Assembly (NCBI GenBank): GCA_016936575.1 | Contig: JAFGXQ010000245.1 | Location: 1-52,903 of the forward strand | Length of the DNA stretch: 52,903 nucleotides | Origin: Deltaproteobacteria bacterium | GTDB lineage: Bacteria; Myxococcota_A; Polyangia; JAAYKL01 | Direction of reading: 5' to 3' | Shown: positions 17,886-27,283 of the stretch, one piece after another | How the letters are laid out: every line of letters starts with the position of its first letter | Position numbering within the stretch: position 1 is the first letter of the stretch | Notes under the pieces: generated by a model | The model's database searches: none | What the model was told of the DNA's origin: nothing | Seen by the model: the letters and a program-made list of their open reading frames with translations, nothing else | Translations under genes and position numbers: made by a program

Positions 17886-18986
17886 CTAGTTGCCTTTGCG
17901 GCCTTTGATGCCCTTGGTGTCTTTGGTGATTTGTTGAGGAGCGGCTTTGGGACGCAGTCCACGAACGGCTTTGCCGGTTGCCCAGATTTCAGAATTGCCG
18001 AGTTCGTTCAGCTCTTTGTCGAGGCGCTCCTGGTAGTTTTTCGCGCCGCATACTTTCAGTACGCGACGGGTCTCGTCGCCGCTTTTTACTGCCGCATATA
18101 GTTCCTTGAAAACGGGAAGGGTGGCTTTTTTGAATTTGGGACGCCAGTCAAGAGCGCCGCGCTGAGCGGTTGCGCTGCAGTTTGAATACATCCAGTCCAT
18201 ACCGTTTTCGTCTACCAGACGAATGAGGCTTTGAGTGAGTTCTTCAACCGTCTCATTGAACGCTTCGCTGGGAGAGTGACCGTTTTTGCGCAGAACTTCG
18301 TATTGCGCATCCATAATACCGGCCAGAGCGCCCATCAGAACACCGCGCTCGCCGGTCAGGTCGCTGTACACTTCGTTTTCGAAAGTAGTGGGAAAGAGGT
18401 ATCCTGAACCCACGCCGATACCGACTGCCAGACAACGCTGTTCTGCTTTGCCGGTGGCATCCTGGAAAACGGCGTAGCTGGAGTTGATTCCGGCGCCGTT
18501 GAGGAAGTTACGACGAACCGATGTGCCCGAACCTTTGGGCGCAACCAGGATGACGTCAACATCTTCGGGGGGAATCACTTTGGTATCTTCTTTATACACA
18601 ACACTGAACCCATGGGAGAAATACAGCGCATCACCGGGTTTCAGATTGCGTTTCACTTGAGGCCAGATTTTTTTCTGCGCCGCATCGGAAACCAGGTAGC
18701 AGATGATGGTGCCGCGTTTTACCGCTTCTTCGATTTCAAACAGCGACTCGTCGGGAACGAAGCCGTCACGTACTGCGCGGTTCCAGTCTTTTTTGAATTC
18801 CTTGGCCTGGCCCACGATTACGTTGAAGCCGTTGTCTCGCATATTCAGTGCCTGCGCAGGACCCTGCACGCCGTAGCCAATCACAGCAATAGTTTCATTT
18901 TTTAAAACTCTTTTGGCTTTCGATACCGGGAATTCTTTCCGTCTTACTACATCTTCTTTTACGCCGCCAAAATCGATAGTTGCCAT
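17886..18986 (-). CDS. ilvC: Ketol-acid reductoisomerase
   Basis: Second step of branched-chain amino acid synthesis: isomerises and reduces acetolactate using NADPH. 366 residues with the Rossmann motif GYGVQG (37-42), FSHGF, VAPKGSGTSVR, the metal-binding ENEVYSDLTGERG, and NGHSPSEAFNETVEELTQS. The sequence resembles the KARI form I associate with Bacteroidota and eukaryotes more than the common 330-residue proteobacterial form (from memory). The Lys-rich C-terminus (KDTKGIKGRKGN) is an unusual extra tail. No ilvB/ilvN is adjacent. Convergent with gltA, with a 52-base gap and no obvious terminator. Confidence 0.94.
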   Translation of the reverse strand: MATIDFGGVKEDVVRRKEFPVSKAKRVLKNETIAVIGYGVQGPAQALNMRDNGFNVIVGQAKEFKKDWNRAVRDGFVPDESLFEIEEAVKRGTIICYLVSDAAQKKIWPQVKRNLKPGDALYFSHGFSVVYKEDTKVIPPEDVDVILVAPKGSGTSVRRNFLNGAGINSSYAVFQDATGKAEQRCLAVGIGVGSGYLFPTTFENEVYSDLTGERGVLMGALAGIMDAQYEVLRKNGHSPSEAFNETVEELTQSLIRLVDENGMDWMYSNCSATAQRGALDWRPKFKKATLPVFKELYAAVKSGDETRRVLKVCGAKNYQERLDKELNELGNSEIWATGKAVRGLRPKAAPQQITKDTKGIKGRKGN

Positions 18987-19242
18987 TACTTTTCTCCTAT
19001 TTATGTTTGATGAATATCGTTAACATGCAAAAACAAGCGCGTATTATAGAAATTAATTACCAATACACAAGAAAATTAAAAAAAATATCCACATTCTGTG
19101 CGGCTTTTCTCAAAATTAAATTTAACAATAGCGTAATTGAGGCGGTTTTACCGGGCATGACGAGGTGATGATTAAACTTCGAAGAAGATCGCCGTTATAG
19201 TGTATCAGAAGAACTTGTCTCACATATGAAGGAGAGCTTGTA

Positions 19243-21576
19243 ATGAGAATGATTCGCCCGCTGTTTGTTTTAACCGGAATCACCGCAATGTGGCTGGTGA
19301 TGGGATGCGGTGGAAATGATTTCGCAGATACCCGTCACAGCAGTGACGGAGATGTTGATGACGATTCGGATTCAGATACCGCTACAGGAATTGATGCGCA
19401 ATTGGGAATCGGTGATGCATGTGAAGCATCCGAAGACTGCTTTACCGGGATTATCTGCTCTAGTGTGACATTGACCTGTCAGTATCCAGGTACTGTCGGT
19501 ACCTTTCCGGAGGATGCGGAATGTGCGGCGTCTATTTATTGTGCCATCGGTTTGGCATGCGCGTCCAACGGCACTTGTCAGACTGAGGGAGAGCCGGGGA
19601 CTGCGCAAATCGGTGATAACTGCGATGAAACCAACGATTGTGCAATGAACTATGTATGCAATGACGGTGTGTGTGACGGTTATGAGGTGGTGTACTGGGA
19701 GGGCGCGGATTGTGAAGCAACATCCGAAGACGGAGACTTTGTCGCGTATTTTGATGTGAACCGGGAGACCAACGAATTTTATCGGTTACCGTTTCCGAAT
19801 GATGGTGAAAAAGTGAACGGACGAATTGATTTGTCCAGCCATACCGACCCCGGGGTATTGAACGACGAGTTGGGAAATCTCACCGGCGCGTATATTCAGT
19901 ACATGCAGGAAGAACTGGACGGGTTCGGCACGCAGAGCAATATCTATTTTCGTTTTTCGCACAAGCCGAATTGGGATTCCATCGCGTTGACTGAAAATAT
20001 CTATCTCGTGAATATTGACCCGGACTCCACTGACTATGGCGAAACAACGAGCGTGGGGTATTCGGGAAACACCGCTGCCGGTATGTATATCTGCAACAAT
20101 TGGCTTGCGCTGAAACCCAGTGCGGGGCGTCCGCTCGAGCAGGGAACCACCTATGCCGCGATTATCGAGACCAGCGTACGGGACTTGAGCGGCAATGCGC
20201 TAAAACAGGATTCCGGTTTTTCCGCGATGCTGCAAAGCAGTGCGCCCAGTGGAGACCGTGCATCCAGCGCCTGGAACGCGTACGCGCCGCTCCGTCAATA
20301 TATCAGTGCAGAGGGAATCAATGCATCTGACATCGCGGTTGCGACCGTGTTTACCACCCAGCGTTTCGAAATTCTTCCCGCGTTGCGAACGCAGGTGCGC
20401 AATGAGGCACAGCCGGTGCTGATTAACAATAATATCAGTGTGAATACCGGCAATAGTGGCTATACGCTGTACACCGGGCAGGTAACGGTGCCGTTTTATC
20501 AGAACGGCGAAAGACCGTTCTTTGAATCAGGCGGCGGTGTTGAATTCGACAATAGCGGAAATCCCATATGGGTGGAGGACGATGAGGTTCCCTTCGCACT
20601 CACCGTGCCCAACACACCGGCGCCGGCAACCGGTTGGCCGGTATTCCTTTACGCCCACGGCACAGACGGCAGTGAATTGTCTTTTGTGAACAACGGCGTT
20701 GCCGCGCGTATGGCCCAGATGGGAGTAGCTGTGATTTCAATGCTGCAGGTGCAACACGGCGACCGTCGCGGCGTGGATCCATCTGAGGAATCCGCCGAAA
20801 CACAACCCGGCATGTTGTTTTACAATATCAAAAATCCCTACGCTGCCATCGGTAACAATCTGCAGGCGGCGGCTGATTATTTCCAATTGGTGCGGCTGGT
20901 CGAAGATTTTGCGCTGATTACCGGGGAGGATGTGGTGTTCAACGCAGACAAAATGTATTACTTCGGTCATTCGCAGGGAACGCAGGGACAATACATTGCG
21001 GCAGTGCACGAACCGCTTATAAAAGGAATCATTCTCAGCGGCGCCGGCGGTTATCTGACAGAATCCATTCTGAACAAAAAGCAGCCGTTTGATATGAGCA
21101 TCGCCGTCAAATATCTGTTAATGGATCCCAACGTGGACTCCGCGCATCCGGTATTGAGTTTGGTGCAGGCCAGCATGGAGCAGGTGGACCCGGTCAATCA
21201 CAGGTCCGCGGCGTTTAAAAACGAATGGCCCCAAGCCACGTATCCGGCCCGGGATTTGTTTATGTCATTCGGGCTGAACGATTCCTATGCGCCGGAAAGT
21301 ACACAGGCTGCGCTGGCGAAATCCCTCGGTATCTTTATGGATAGTATTCCCGGACACGAGGTGGGGGGATTGGCGGACTTTAACGGGTATCCATATGCCG
21401 GGTCATTTATTGTGAACGATACAGAAATCACCGCGGTTGGAATTCAGTATTTTCCCGATGGTGATTACGACGGCCATTTTGTTACCTTCAACCACTCCGA
21501 CGCACTGACTCAGTGGCCGCATTTTGTTGAAACGATGATCGCTGACGACACCGTCGCCGAGATTATCGCACCGTAG
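19243..21576 (+). CDS. Large secreted lipoprotein with alpha/beta-hydrolase (lipase-like) domain
   Basis: 777 residues. Lipobox VMGC (Cys22), a short Asp/Ser linker, then a Cys-rich segment (about 60-150) with repeated CxxxxDC and CxxGxC units resembling EGF or Dickkopf-like modules. The region from 160 on begins YRLPFPNDGEKVNGRID, as in the N-terminal part of bacterial extracellular lipases. An alpha/beta-hydrolase domain follows with an oxyanion stretch FLYAHGTDGS and nucleophile elbow GHSQG (Ser577). Likely an esterase or lipase anchored at the surface; substrate unknown. The ATG at 19243 follows AAGGAGAGC. Convergent with the thiolase gene with only 15 bases between. Confidence 0.85.
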   Translation: MRMIRPLFVLTGITAMWLVMGCGGNDFADTRHSSDGDVDDDSDSDTATGIDAQLGIGDACEASEDCFTGIICSSVTLTCQYPGTVGTFPEDAECAASIYCAIGLACASNGTCQTEGEPGTAQIGDNCDETNDCAMNYVCNDGVCDGYEVVYWEGADCEATSEDGDFVAYFDVNRETNEFYRLPFPNDGEKVNGRIDLSSHTDPGVLNDELGNLTGAYIQYMQEELDGFGTQSNIYFRFSHKPNWDSIALTENIYLVNIDPDSTDYGETTSVGYSGNTAAGMYICNNWLALKPSAGRPLEQGTTYAAIIETSVRDLSGNALKQDSGFSAMLQSSAPSGDRASSAWNAYAPLRQYISAEGINASDIAVATVFTTQRFEILPALRTQVRNEAQPVLINNNISVNTGNSGYTLYTGQVTVPFYQNGERPFFESGGGVEFDNSGNPIWVEDDEVPFALTVPNTPAPATGWPVFLYAHGTDGSELSFVNNGVAARMAQMGVAVISMLQVQHGDRRGVDPSEESAETQPGMLFYNIKNPYAAIGNNLQAAADYFQLVRLVEDFALITGEDVVFNADKMYYFGHSQGTQGQYIAAVHEPLIKGIILSGAGGYLTESILNKKQPFDMSIAVKYLLMDPNVDSAHPVLSLVQASMEQVDPVNHRSAAFKNEWPQATYPARDLFMSFGLNDSYAPESTQAALAKSLGIFMDSIPGHEVGGLADFNGYPYAGSFIVNDTEITAVGIQYFPDGDYDGHFVTFNHSDALTQWPHFVETMIADDTVAEIIAP

Positions 21577-21591
21577 TTAAAAAGACACAAA

Positions 21592-22782
21592 TTACATTCG
21601 TTCAATGATCATCGCGGTGGTTACTCCTCCCGCGCCGCAGATGGCGGCGAGACCGAACTGCTTGTCGTATGTTCGTAGGGCATGGGCCAACGTGACCACG
21701 ATGCGGGCGCCGGAGATGCCGGTGGGGTGGCCGAGGGCAATGGCGCCGCCGTGCACATTCAACTTGTTTTCATCTAATGTCAGCTGTTGAATATTGGTGA
21801 CAATCTGGGAGGCGAACGCTTCGTTGATTTCGATAATATCCATATCGTTTAGTGTCATTCCAGTTTGGCGGAGCACTTTTTCAATGGACAGCACGGGGCC
21901 TTCCCCCATGACTTCACCGTCGACCGCACACTGGGCAGCACCCACAATTTTAAATACCGGTGTCCATTGCCCCTCGCGAGCGGTTTCCTGTGATGTGAGC
22001 ACCAGCGCACAGGCGCCGTCGCTCATAGTGGAGCTGTTACCGGCGGTCACGCTGCCGGTTCTCGAAAATGCGGGGGGAAGTGCGGCCAGTTTTTCAATGC
22101 TGGTATTCTCGCGAGGCGTTTCATCGCTGTGGAGCTCCACCGGGCCGTGTTTGAACGCTGCAGCAAGTCGGATAGGAACGATTTCGTCAGAGAAAAGCCC
22201 ATCCTTTGTAGCGCGAACCGCTTTCTGGTGGCTATGCAGCGCATATCTATCTTGTACTTCACGGGTGATTTGATGCTTTTGCGCCAATCGCTCGGCGGTT
22301 TGCCCCATGGTTGTTTCCGCAATGGGGTCGGTTGCGTCCTTCCAGCCGTCTTCAATTACAATATCGCCCATTTTTTTGGGTGCAAAACGCAGCCCCCGAA
22401 CCATATGAGGGATGGTGGACATGGAGTCCATACCGCCGGCTACCACCAGACGAGCTGTATTCGTTTGAATACTCTGCGCGGCGTTCATGATCGCTTTCAT
22501 TCCCGAAGGGCACGCCATGTTGAGTGTTGAAGCGGGAACGTCAACGGGAATGCCGCCCAGCAGCGCCGCGGAACGACACGGGTTGGGACCGTTTCCCGCC
22601 TGACGGCAGTTTCCGAGAACCACTTCCTCTATTTCTTGAGGCGAAATCCCGGCGCGTTGGATGGCTTCCTGCACTGCGATGCCGCCAAGCTCCAACACTG
22701 ACACATCTTTCAGGGTACCACCGAAACGACCGATGGGGGTACGTACCGCGCTGAGCGCGACGATTGGATTTTGATGATGCAT
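21592..22782 (-). CDS. Acetyl-CoA acetyltransferase (thiolase)
   Basis: Condenses two acetyl-CoA to acetoacetyl-CoA, or the reverse. 396 residues, normal for biosynthetic thiolases. Catalytic Cys91 lies in MACPSGMKA, His352 in [11 protein letters not shown], and Cys382 in ICGAGG near the C-terminus; NEAFASQ is also present. The usual VCASG and CIGGG motifs are slightly altered (ACPSG, CGAGG), but the reactive residues remain. The start at 22782 follows GAGGAA. It lies 40 bases downstream of an FabG/PhaB-type reductase gene on the same strand, suggesting a joint 3-hydroxybutyryl-CoA or polyhydroxybutyrate-type pathway; no PHA synthase is in the window. Confidence 0.92.
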   Translation of the reverse strand: MHHQNPIVALSAVRTPIGRFGGTLKDVSVLELGGIAVQEAIQRAGISPQEIEEVVLGNCRQAGNGPNPCRSAALLGGIPVDVPASTLNMACPSGMKAIMNAAQSIQTNTARLVVAGGMDSMSTIPHMVRGLRFAPKKMGDIVIEDGWKDATDPIAETTMGQTAERLAQKHQITREVQDRYALHSHQKAVRATKDGLFSDEIVPIRLAAAFKHGPVELHSDETPRENTSIEKLAALPPAFSRTGSVTAGNSSTMSDGACALVLTSQETAREGQWTPVFKIVGAAQCAVDGEVMGEGPVLSIEKVLRQTGMTLNDMDIIEINEAFASQIVTNIQQLTLDENKLNVHGGAIALGHPTGISGARIVVTLAHALRTYDKQFGLAAICGAGGVTTAMIIERM

Positions 22783-22822
22783 GATTCCTCGTTTTTTTTA
22801 ATCAGTTGGCTGAGTGCGTGGG

Positions 22823-23569
22823 TTAAATGAGTTGTCCACCGTCCACATTGAGCACCTGTCCGGTGACGTGACGCGTGAGGTCGCTGGCAAAGAAAAGAAC
22901 CGCTCCGGCCACATCTGCTGTGGTGCCGAGTCGTTTCACCGCAGTTTCATTCAATGCCGCAGTCAATATTTCTTCCGGCAGGTCTTTGGTCATATCCGTT
23001 TCAATCAGACCGGGCGCGACGACGTTCGCGTTGATATTCTTCGGGCCCAGTTCCCTGGCCAGGGTTTTGGTGAACGCGATGAGTCCTCCTTTGGAGGCGC
23101 TGTATGCGGATTGACCGGCCTTCCCGCGAATACCATTGATTGAGGCGATGGATACGATTTTTCCATATTGCTGTTCTCTAAAGAGCGGAATAACCGATTT
23201 AGCGGTTACGAAAGCTCCTTTGAGGTTTGTATCGATTACTTTGTCGAAATCTTCTTCATTCAGTTTCCACGAGACGCGATCACGTGCGATGCCGGCGTTG
23301 AGCACAAGAATGTGAATTCCTCCCCAGTTTTGAACAATTTTTTCGACGGCGCCGTTGGCCTGAACCCGGTTCGCGCAGTCCGCCTGTATTCCCATCACCC
23401 GCCCGGGCGCATGATTGATGAGTGCTTTGGCATTGTCACTGGGGTGTAAAAAGGTGAAAGCGACTTTCGCGCCCTGACTGAGAAATGCCTTTACGATAGA
23501 TGTTCCGATGCCTCGTGCTCCACCTGTCACCAGCGCCACTTTGTCTTGAAGATTAAAAATGTCAGTCAT
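22823..23569 (-). CDS. SDR-family 3-oxoacyl/acetoacetyl-CoA reductase (FabG/PhaB-like)
   Basis: NAD(P)H-dependent short-chain reductase of 248 residues. Cofactor motif TGGARGIG (15-22), NAGIARD (91-97), catalytic Ser143, Tyr156 and Lys160 (AYSASKGG), C-terminal VLNVDGGQ. Placed directly upstream of the thiolase, so acetoacetyl-CoA is a likely substrate, giving (R)-3-hydroxybutyryl-CoA; a fatty-acid synthesis role (FabG) is equally possible from sequence alone because no acpP, fabD or fabF is nearby. Start at 23569 after AAGGTAACGG. Confidence 0.88.
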   Translation of the reverse strand: MTDIFNLQDKVALVTGGARGIGTSIVKAFLSQGAKVAFTFLHPSDNAKALINHAPGRVMGIQADCANRVQANGAVEKIVQNWGGIHILVLNAGIARDRVSWKLNEEDFDKVIDTNLKGAFVTAKSVIPLFREQQYGKIVSIASINGIRGKAGQSAYSASKGGLIAFTKTLARELGPKNINANVVAPGLIETDMTKDLPEEILTAALNETAVKRLGTTADVAGAVLFFASDLTRHVTGQVLNVDGGQLI

Positions 23570-23709
23570 CCGTTACCTTCTCTGGTTAAAAAGTTCAATA
23601 TGACGATAAGTGCCGTACGAGAATAAATGAGTGCATTATTCCTTTCGTTTTTTTACTGAGTTCTGTTTATGATAGGAACGAATAATAAGAAACAGGTAAA
23701 GCGGAAAAG

Positions 23710-24180
23710 ATGCATAAAAAAATAGTATTTCTGGGAATTCTACTGGTTTCGGTACTGGTTTCGGTTGATTCGGTCGCAGGTGACGACGCGGTGAACGCAT
23801 CGAAAGTATTCAATCAAGCAGATGTGCTGCTTAATTCGATGACTGAGGGCAACGAACCCCAATTGGTTCAGGCGCTGACTGTTCTGGATGAACTGGTAGT
23901 TCAGGGAAAGCGGCATTTGTTGAATCGAAAAGTCGATGCAGCGGTGCGTATTGCCGAGCGAGTCACCGCACAAATGGAATACATCGCGATTTTGCAACGA
24001 TTGGCTGCGTTTCAGAAACAGCTGGAGGATCTTCAACGGGAGACAGGTGACCTGACACAAAAAAAATCCGCCTTGACAGCGCAGTATCAACGTTTGGTGC
24101 TTGAAGCGAAAGGACGCGCGTTGACAGGTGCGTATCCGTCACCCCCAACCGATGAAAAAAACGTGGAGGAAAAGAGATGA
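23710..24180 (+). CDS. Small secreted helical protein of unknown function
   Basis: 156 residues. Signal peptide (KKIVFLGILLVSVLVSVDSVAG) with likely cleavage after SVAG, then an all-helical body with a Gln/Leu/Lys coiled coil (about 95-140) and a Pro-rich end. No family recognised. Its TGA overlaps the start of the OmpA-like lipoprotein gene (ATGATG at 24177), and an MBL hydrolase gene follows, so the three form an operon; an envelope role together with the lipoprotein is inferred. Confidence 0.7.
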   Translation: MHKKIVFLGILLVSVLVSVDSVAGDDAVNASKVFNQADVLLNSMTEGNEPQLVQALTVLDELVVQGKRHLLNRKVDAAVRIAERVTAQMEYIAILQRLAAFQKQLEDLQRETGDLTQKKSALTAQYQRLVLEAKGRALTGAYPSPPTDEKNVEEKR

Positions 24181-25307
24181 TGCGGCGCTCTCTGCTGTTT
24201 TTGTTGTGGATTATTTTAGGCGGATGTGCCGTTGTCACTATTCCCGATTCGTATACTGAATTGAAAGAGATGATTGAGGCGGCTGATTCTGACGATGTAC
24301 GGTTCGACGTAGCCCGCAAACATTTGTCAGTAGCTACCGCCGCCGCGGATGACAAGGATCAACCCTCCCTGGAGCGCCATTCGGAGCTGGGGTTAATTGA
24401 AGCGCATATCGCTGCGGCGCAGGTGCGTCAGACTGAATTGCTGAACGCCATACAGCAGGAGAGGGAAAAAAAGGCAACACTGACAGTCGATGTTGAAACG
24501 CTCATTGCAAAGGTGGATGCGCAGACACAGCAAATGGCAAGACAGGCGCTGCGTTCCCGCCTGGAGCAGGTAGTCGAAAAAAATATTCTAGAAGCGGCAG
24601 CGCAGGAAGAACTCCAATCTCACATGGGAGATGTTTCAGATTCGATGCTGGAATCGGCGCAACAGAAGGTCGGTCGTGAGTTGTTGGCAATGGCCCGTGT
24701 TCGCGCAGCAGCGGCAGCCGTATATGTGGACAACCATACACTGGAGGAGGAACACCTGATCGAATTAAACGGTCATTTGGCGCTGCTGGAGAAATCTTTA
24801 AAACAGGGAGAAATGGCGGCGGTGTGGGAGCATGCTGAAAAAAGTATGGAGCAATATTGGCTTTGTGCGGATGATGCCTGGATAAATGACGGCAACGATT
24901 ATTCTACAGCGATACAGCAATTGCAGCGTGAGATCGGCGAGATGCAGTTGCAACCGATGACCGAAGAAATGGGTGTATCTGTTGCGTTTTCGATCGAGCG
25001 AGAGGCGGGGGATAATGAATTCACCGCCGAAACCATCGATTTGTTGAATGCTGTATCGTTTTTCTTAAAGAAGCATCCGCACATATATCTTCATGTTTGG
25101 ATATCCGGGACCCGGTTCTCCGTTACCAAGGCCCGGAAACAGGTTTTAGCAGTAAGCGATATGCTGTCGGACGCCCTTGAAAACATGGGAATGCCGATGG
25201 AACGTGTTTCCATTTTTACATTGACCGGCGAGCGGCCGCTGCGGGCATTGACCGGGGCGAAACCTAAAGGTGCCCTGCTGTTTTTGCCTGTGCCCTCACA
25301 ACCATAG
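24177..25307 (+). CDS. Lipoprotein with helical DUF4398-like region and OmpA-like C-terminus
   Basis: 376 residues. Lipobox LGGC (Cys17). Residues 30-110 resemble DUF4398-type helical repeats (ARKHLSVATAAADD), and a coiled coil covers about 85-180. From about 262 a weak OmpA/MotB-like fold can be seen: VSVAFSIEREAGDN, a helix, then IYLHVWISGTRFSVTKARKQ and ALENMGMPMERVSIFTLTGERP. The peptidoglycan-binding Asp and Arg of classical OmpA domains are not clearly conserved, so cell-wall binding is uncertain. It overlaps the upstream gene by four bases. Confidence 0.72.
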   Translation: MMRRSLLFLLWIILGGCAVVTIPDSYTELKEMIEAADSDDVRFDVARKHLSVATAAADDKDQPSLERHSELGLIEAHIAAAQVRQTELLNAIQQEREKKATLTVDVETLIAKVDAQTQQMARQALRSRLEQVVEKNILEAAAQEELQSHMGDVSDSMLESAQQKVGRELLAMARVRAAAAAVYVDNHTLEEEHLIELNGHLALLEKSLKQGEMAAVWEHAEKSMEQYWLCADDAWINDGNDYSTAIQQLQREIGEMQLQPMTEEMGVSVAFSIEREAGDNEFTAETIDLLNAVSFFLKKHPHIYLHVWISGTRFSVTKARKQVLAVSDMLSDALENMGMPMERVSIFTLTGERPLRALTGAKPKGALLFLPVPSQP

Positions 25308-25310
25308 TCG

Positions 25311-26258
25311 ATGAATATTTATCTTTTAGAAATACCGATGCCGGGAATGCTCGGCAGTGTGAATTGTTATCTGATAGAGAACGATGGACGCGCTGTGCTG
25401 GTGGACACCGGAATGGCGGCGGGTGGGAATTTGGAAGTATTGGAAACTCGGTTGCGTGCGCACGGCACGTGCCTTGATTCGTTGGAGCGCGTGGTGTGCA
25501 CGCATTATCATCCCGATCACTGCGGGCAGGCGCGGCACCTGCAGCAACGCGGTATTCCGGTGGTTGTGTCGTCGAATGATGCGCGCGCGCTGGAAAACTA
25601 TTTTGCGGATGCGGGGGTGGATGAACGGCGTTCATTTTTTTACGGCGACCACGAAGTACCTGAGAGTTTTCACAAATATGTGGTGCCGGCGTTCGGTTTT
25701 CTGCGTTCGTTGATCGAGCCGTTTACCGCTGATGAGCGGTGTGAGGACGGGGATGAAATTGAGCTCGCTGGAGAGATATTTCAAGTACTGGTTACGCCCG
25801 GGCATACCGATGGACATATTTGTCTGTTTCACCGTGAAAAAAAGATACTTTTCACCGGTGACCAAGTGTTGAATGATACATCGGTAAACATCTCGTTGCG
25901 GCGGGAATCGGTCCACGCTGTGCCGTTGGATGCGTATTTATCATCCCTGCATAGAATCGCAGCGCTCGATGTGCGGATTGCGTATTCCGGGCATGGCGAA
26001 AAAATTCAGGATTTGGCTGTAAGATGCGCTAGGCTGGAAAAAGACCAGAAAACCAGACTGGCGCGTGTGTCCGATGCATTGACCGATGCGCCGTTGTCTG
26101 CAATGGCGCTTTCGGAGCGGGCATTCGGTCGAAAACGGCGGCCCTTTTCGCAGTGGTTGAGCATTGCACAAACCATATCTTGTTTGGAGCATCTGGTGAG
26201 CCGGCGACAGGCGATAAGCGTGCATGAGGGAAATAAAATTCGTTTTTCAGGCGTATAG
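25311..26258 (+). CDS. Metallo-beta-lactamase-fold hydrolase
   Basis: 315 residues. The dinuclear-metal motif THYHPDHCG (H65, H67, D69, H70), VTPGHTDGH and TGDQVLND are complete, and a late metal His in YSGHGE is present. The C-terminal 70 residues form a small helical domain like the winged-helix tail of LACTB2-type MBL enzymes. No signal peptide, so cytoplasmic. The substrate cannot be read; thioesters, lactones or RNA are known for relatives. It starts three bases after the stop of the OmpA-like lipoprotein gene and is the last gene of that operon. Confidence 0.9.
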   Translation: MNIYLLEIPMPGMLGSVNCYLIENDGRAVLVDTGMAAGGNLEVLETRLRAHGTCLDSLERVVCTHYHPDHCGQARHLQQRGIPVVVSSNDARALENYFADAGVDERRSFFYGDHEVPESFHKYVVPAFGFLRSLIEPFTADERCEDGDEIELAGEIFQVLVTPGHTDGHICLFHREKKILFTGDQVLNDTSVNISLRRESVHAVPLDAYLSSLHRIAALDVRIAYSGHGEKIQDLAVRCARLEKDQKTRLARVSDALTDAPLSAMALSERAFGRKRRPFSQWLSIAQTISCLEHLVSRRQAISVHEGNKIRFSGV

Positions 26259-26347
26259 TTGGTATGAAGAGTGCATAACGTTACATTTGTGTAAATTCGG
26301 CCGGAAACCCTTTACTTTGACGATTGACTACATAAAGTAACAAAATT

Positions 26348-27187
26348 ATGAACGTAATATTAAACAGAAGCCTGCTAAAGATATTGTTTTCCATTTTGAC
26401 CTGGAGTGTCTTTTCCGTGGGATGCAGCCGTCATATCGTTGGTGAATCATTGGATTACGAAGAGACAACGCAGAACAAATTATCTCATTATCAGCTTCAT
26501 CTGGCATCCGAGAACTGTTTGTACTGGAATTATCAGGAGCAATATCCGTATTCCACATGGATTTCTTATTCGGTTACGCCGGTCGAATTTTTAAACGATT
26601 CGATTTCGGATGATGTTTCGCTTGACGGTGAAGATACAGAAGACGCTTCTTTAGAGTGTAACAACACCACAAAGGTGAAGCCGACCAAAACCCCCTGGGC
26701 GCCCGCATGGGATCATGTTTCTGTGGTGAAGGAAATGAACCGTATTCTGTTACAACATGGCGTACATTCGAAAACCGTTCGTGTACGAATGATCGCCCAT
26801 GCCATCGTGGCATCCGGCTGGAAGCAGAATATATGGAACTATAATGCCTGGGGAGTGAAGCAGGGGTCGTGGGAGCGGGAGTGGTATGTGATGCCTACCT
26901 ACGAAGAGGACGACGAAGGTAATGAAGTATGGGTGGAAGACGCTGCCTGGCGCGCATTTTCCAGTTGGGAGGAGGCCATTCAAGATTTTCAGGAGCGAAT
27001 TTCTCCCGACTCCGAGCGCCCCTCATATCGTGATGCATACACGTATCTGACTAGTGAACGACAATATTTTAAGAATTCCAAAGCCTACTGGGAGGCGTTG
27101 GGAGCCGGAAATTATTATACTGCCAGCAAGTTTACCGGTGAAAAATTCGCCCGTCTCTGCGGTGGAGTGAACGCCATTTTGCGGTAA
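26348..27187 (+). CDS. Glucosaminidase-fold lipoprotein lacking the catalytic Glu
   Basis: 279 residues. Signal peptide with lipobox SVGC (Cys26). Residues 125-275 align by eye with the FlgJ/glucosaminidase family: IAHAIVASGWKQ, YNAWGVKQGSW, a beta hairpin ending WRAFSSWEEAIQDF, and the terminal YYTASKFTGEKFARL repeat region. In active members the motif reads AQAxLESGWG; here the Glu position is Ala155 (codon GCA at 26810-26812, one base from GAA). It may be a peptidoglycan-binding pseudoenzyme or use another acid. Stands alone between the MBL operon and serC. Family call moderately sure; loss of activity is inference. Confidence 0.75.
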   Translation: MNVILNRSLLKILFSILTWSVFSVGCSRHIVGESLDYEETTQNKLSHYQLHLASENCLYWNYQEQYPYSTWISYSVTPVEFLNDSISDDVSLDGEDTEDASLECNNTTKVKPTKTPWAPAWDHVSVVKEMNRILLQHGVHSKTVRVRMIAHAIVASGWKQNIWNYNAWGVKQGSWEREWYVMPTYEEDDEGNEVWVEDAAWRAFSSWEEAIQDFQERISPDSERPSYRDAYTYLTSERQYFKNSKAYWEALGAGNYYTASKFTGEKFARLCGGVNAILR

Positions 27188-27283
27188 TTCTGCTTATTCC
27201 ATCATTCTAACAGTGGGTTGTTCTTTTTGCGACTCTCACGACATTATCGGGTGTTTTGAAATGAGGCGGGCTTCTGGATGGGG

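Noticed and set aside
18980..19168. 62-residue plus-strand frame upstream of the hydrolase lipoprotein
   Set aside because: AT-rich leader region between divergent genes, no ribosome binding site, composition unlike coding DNA here.
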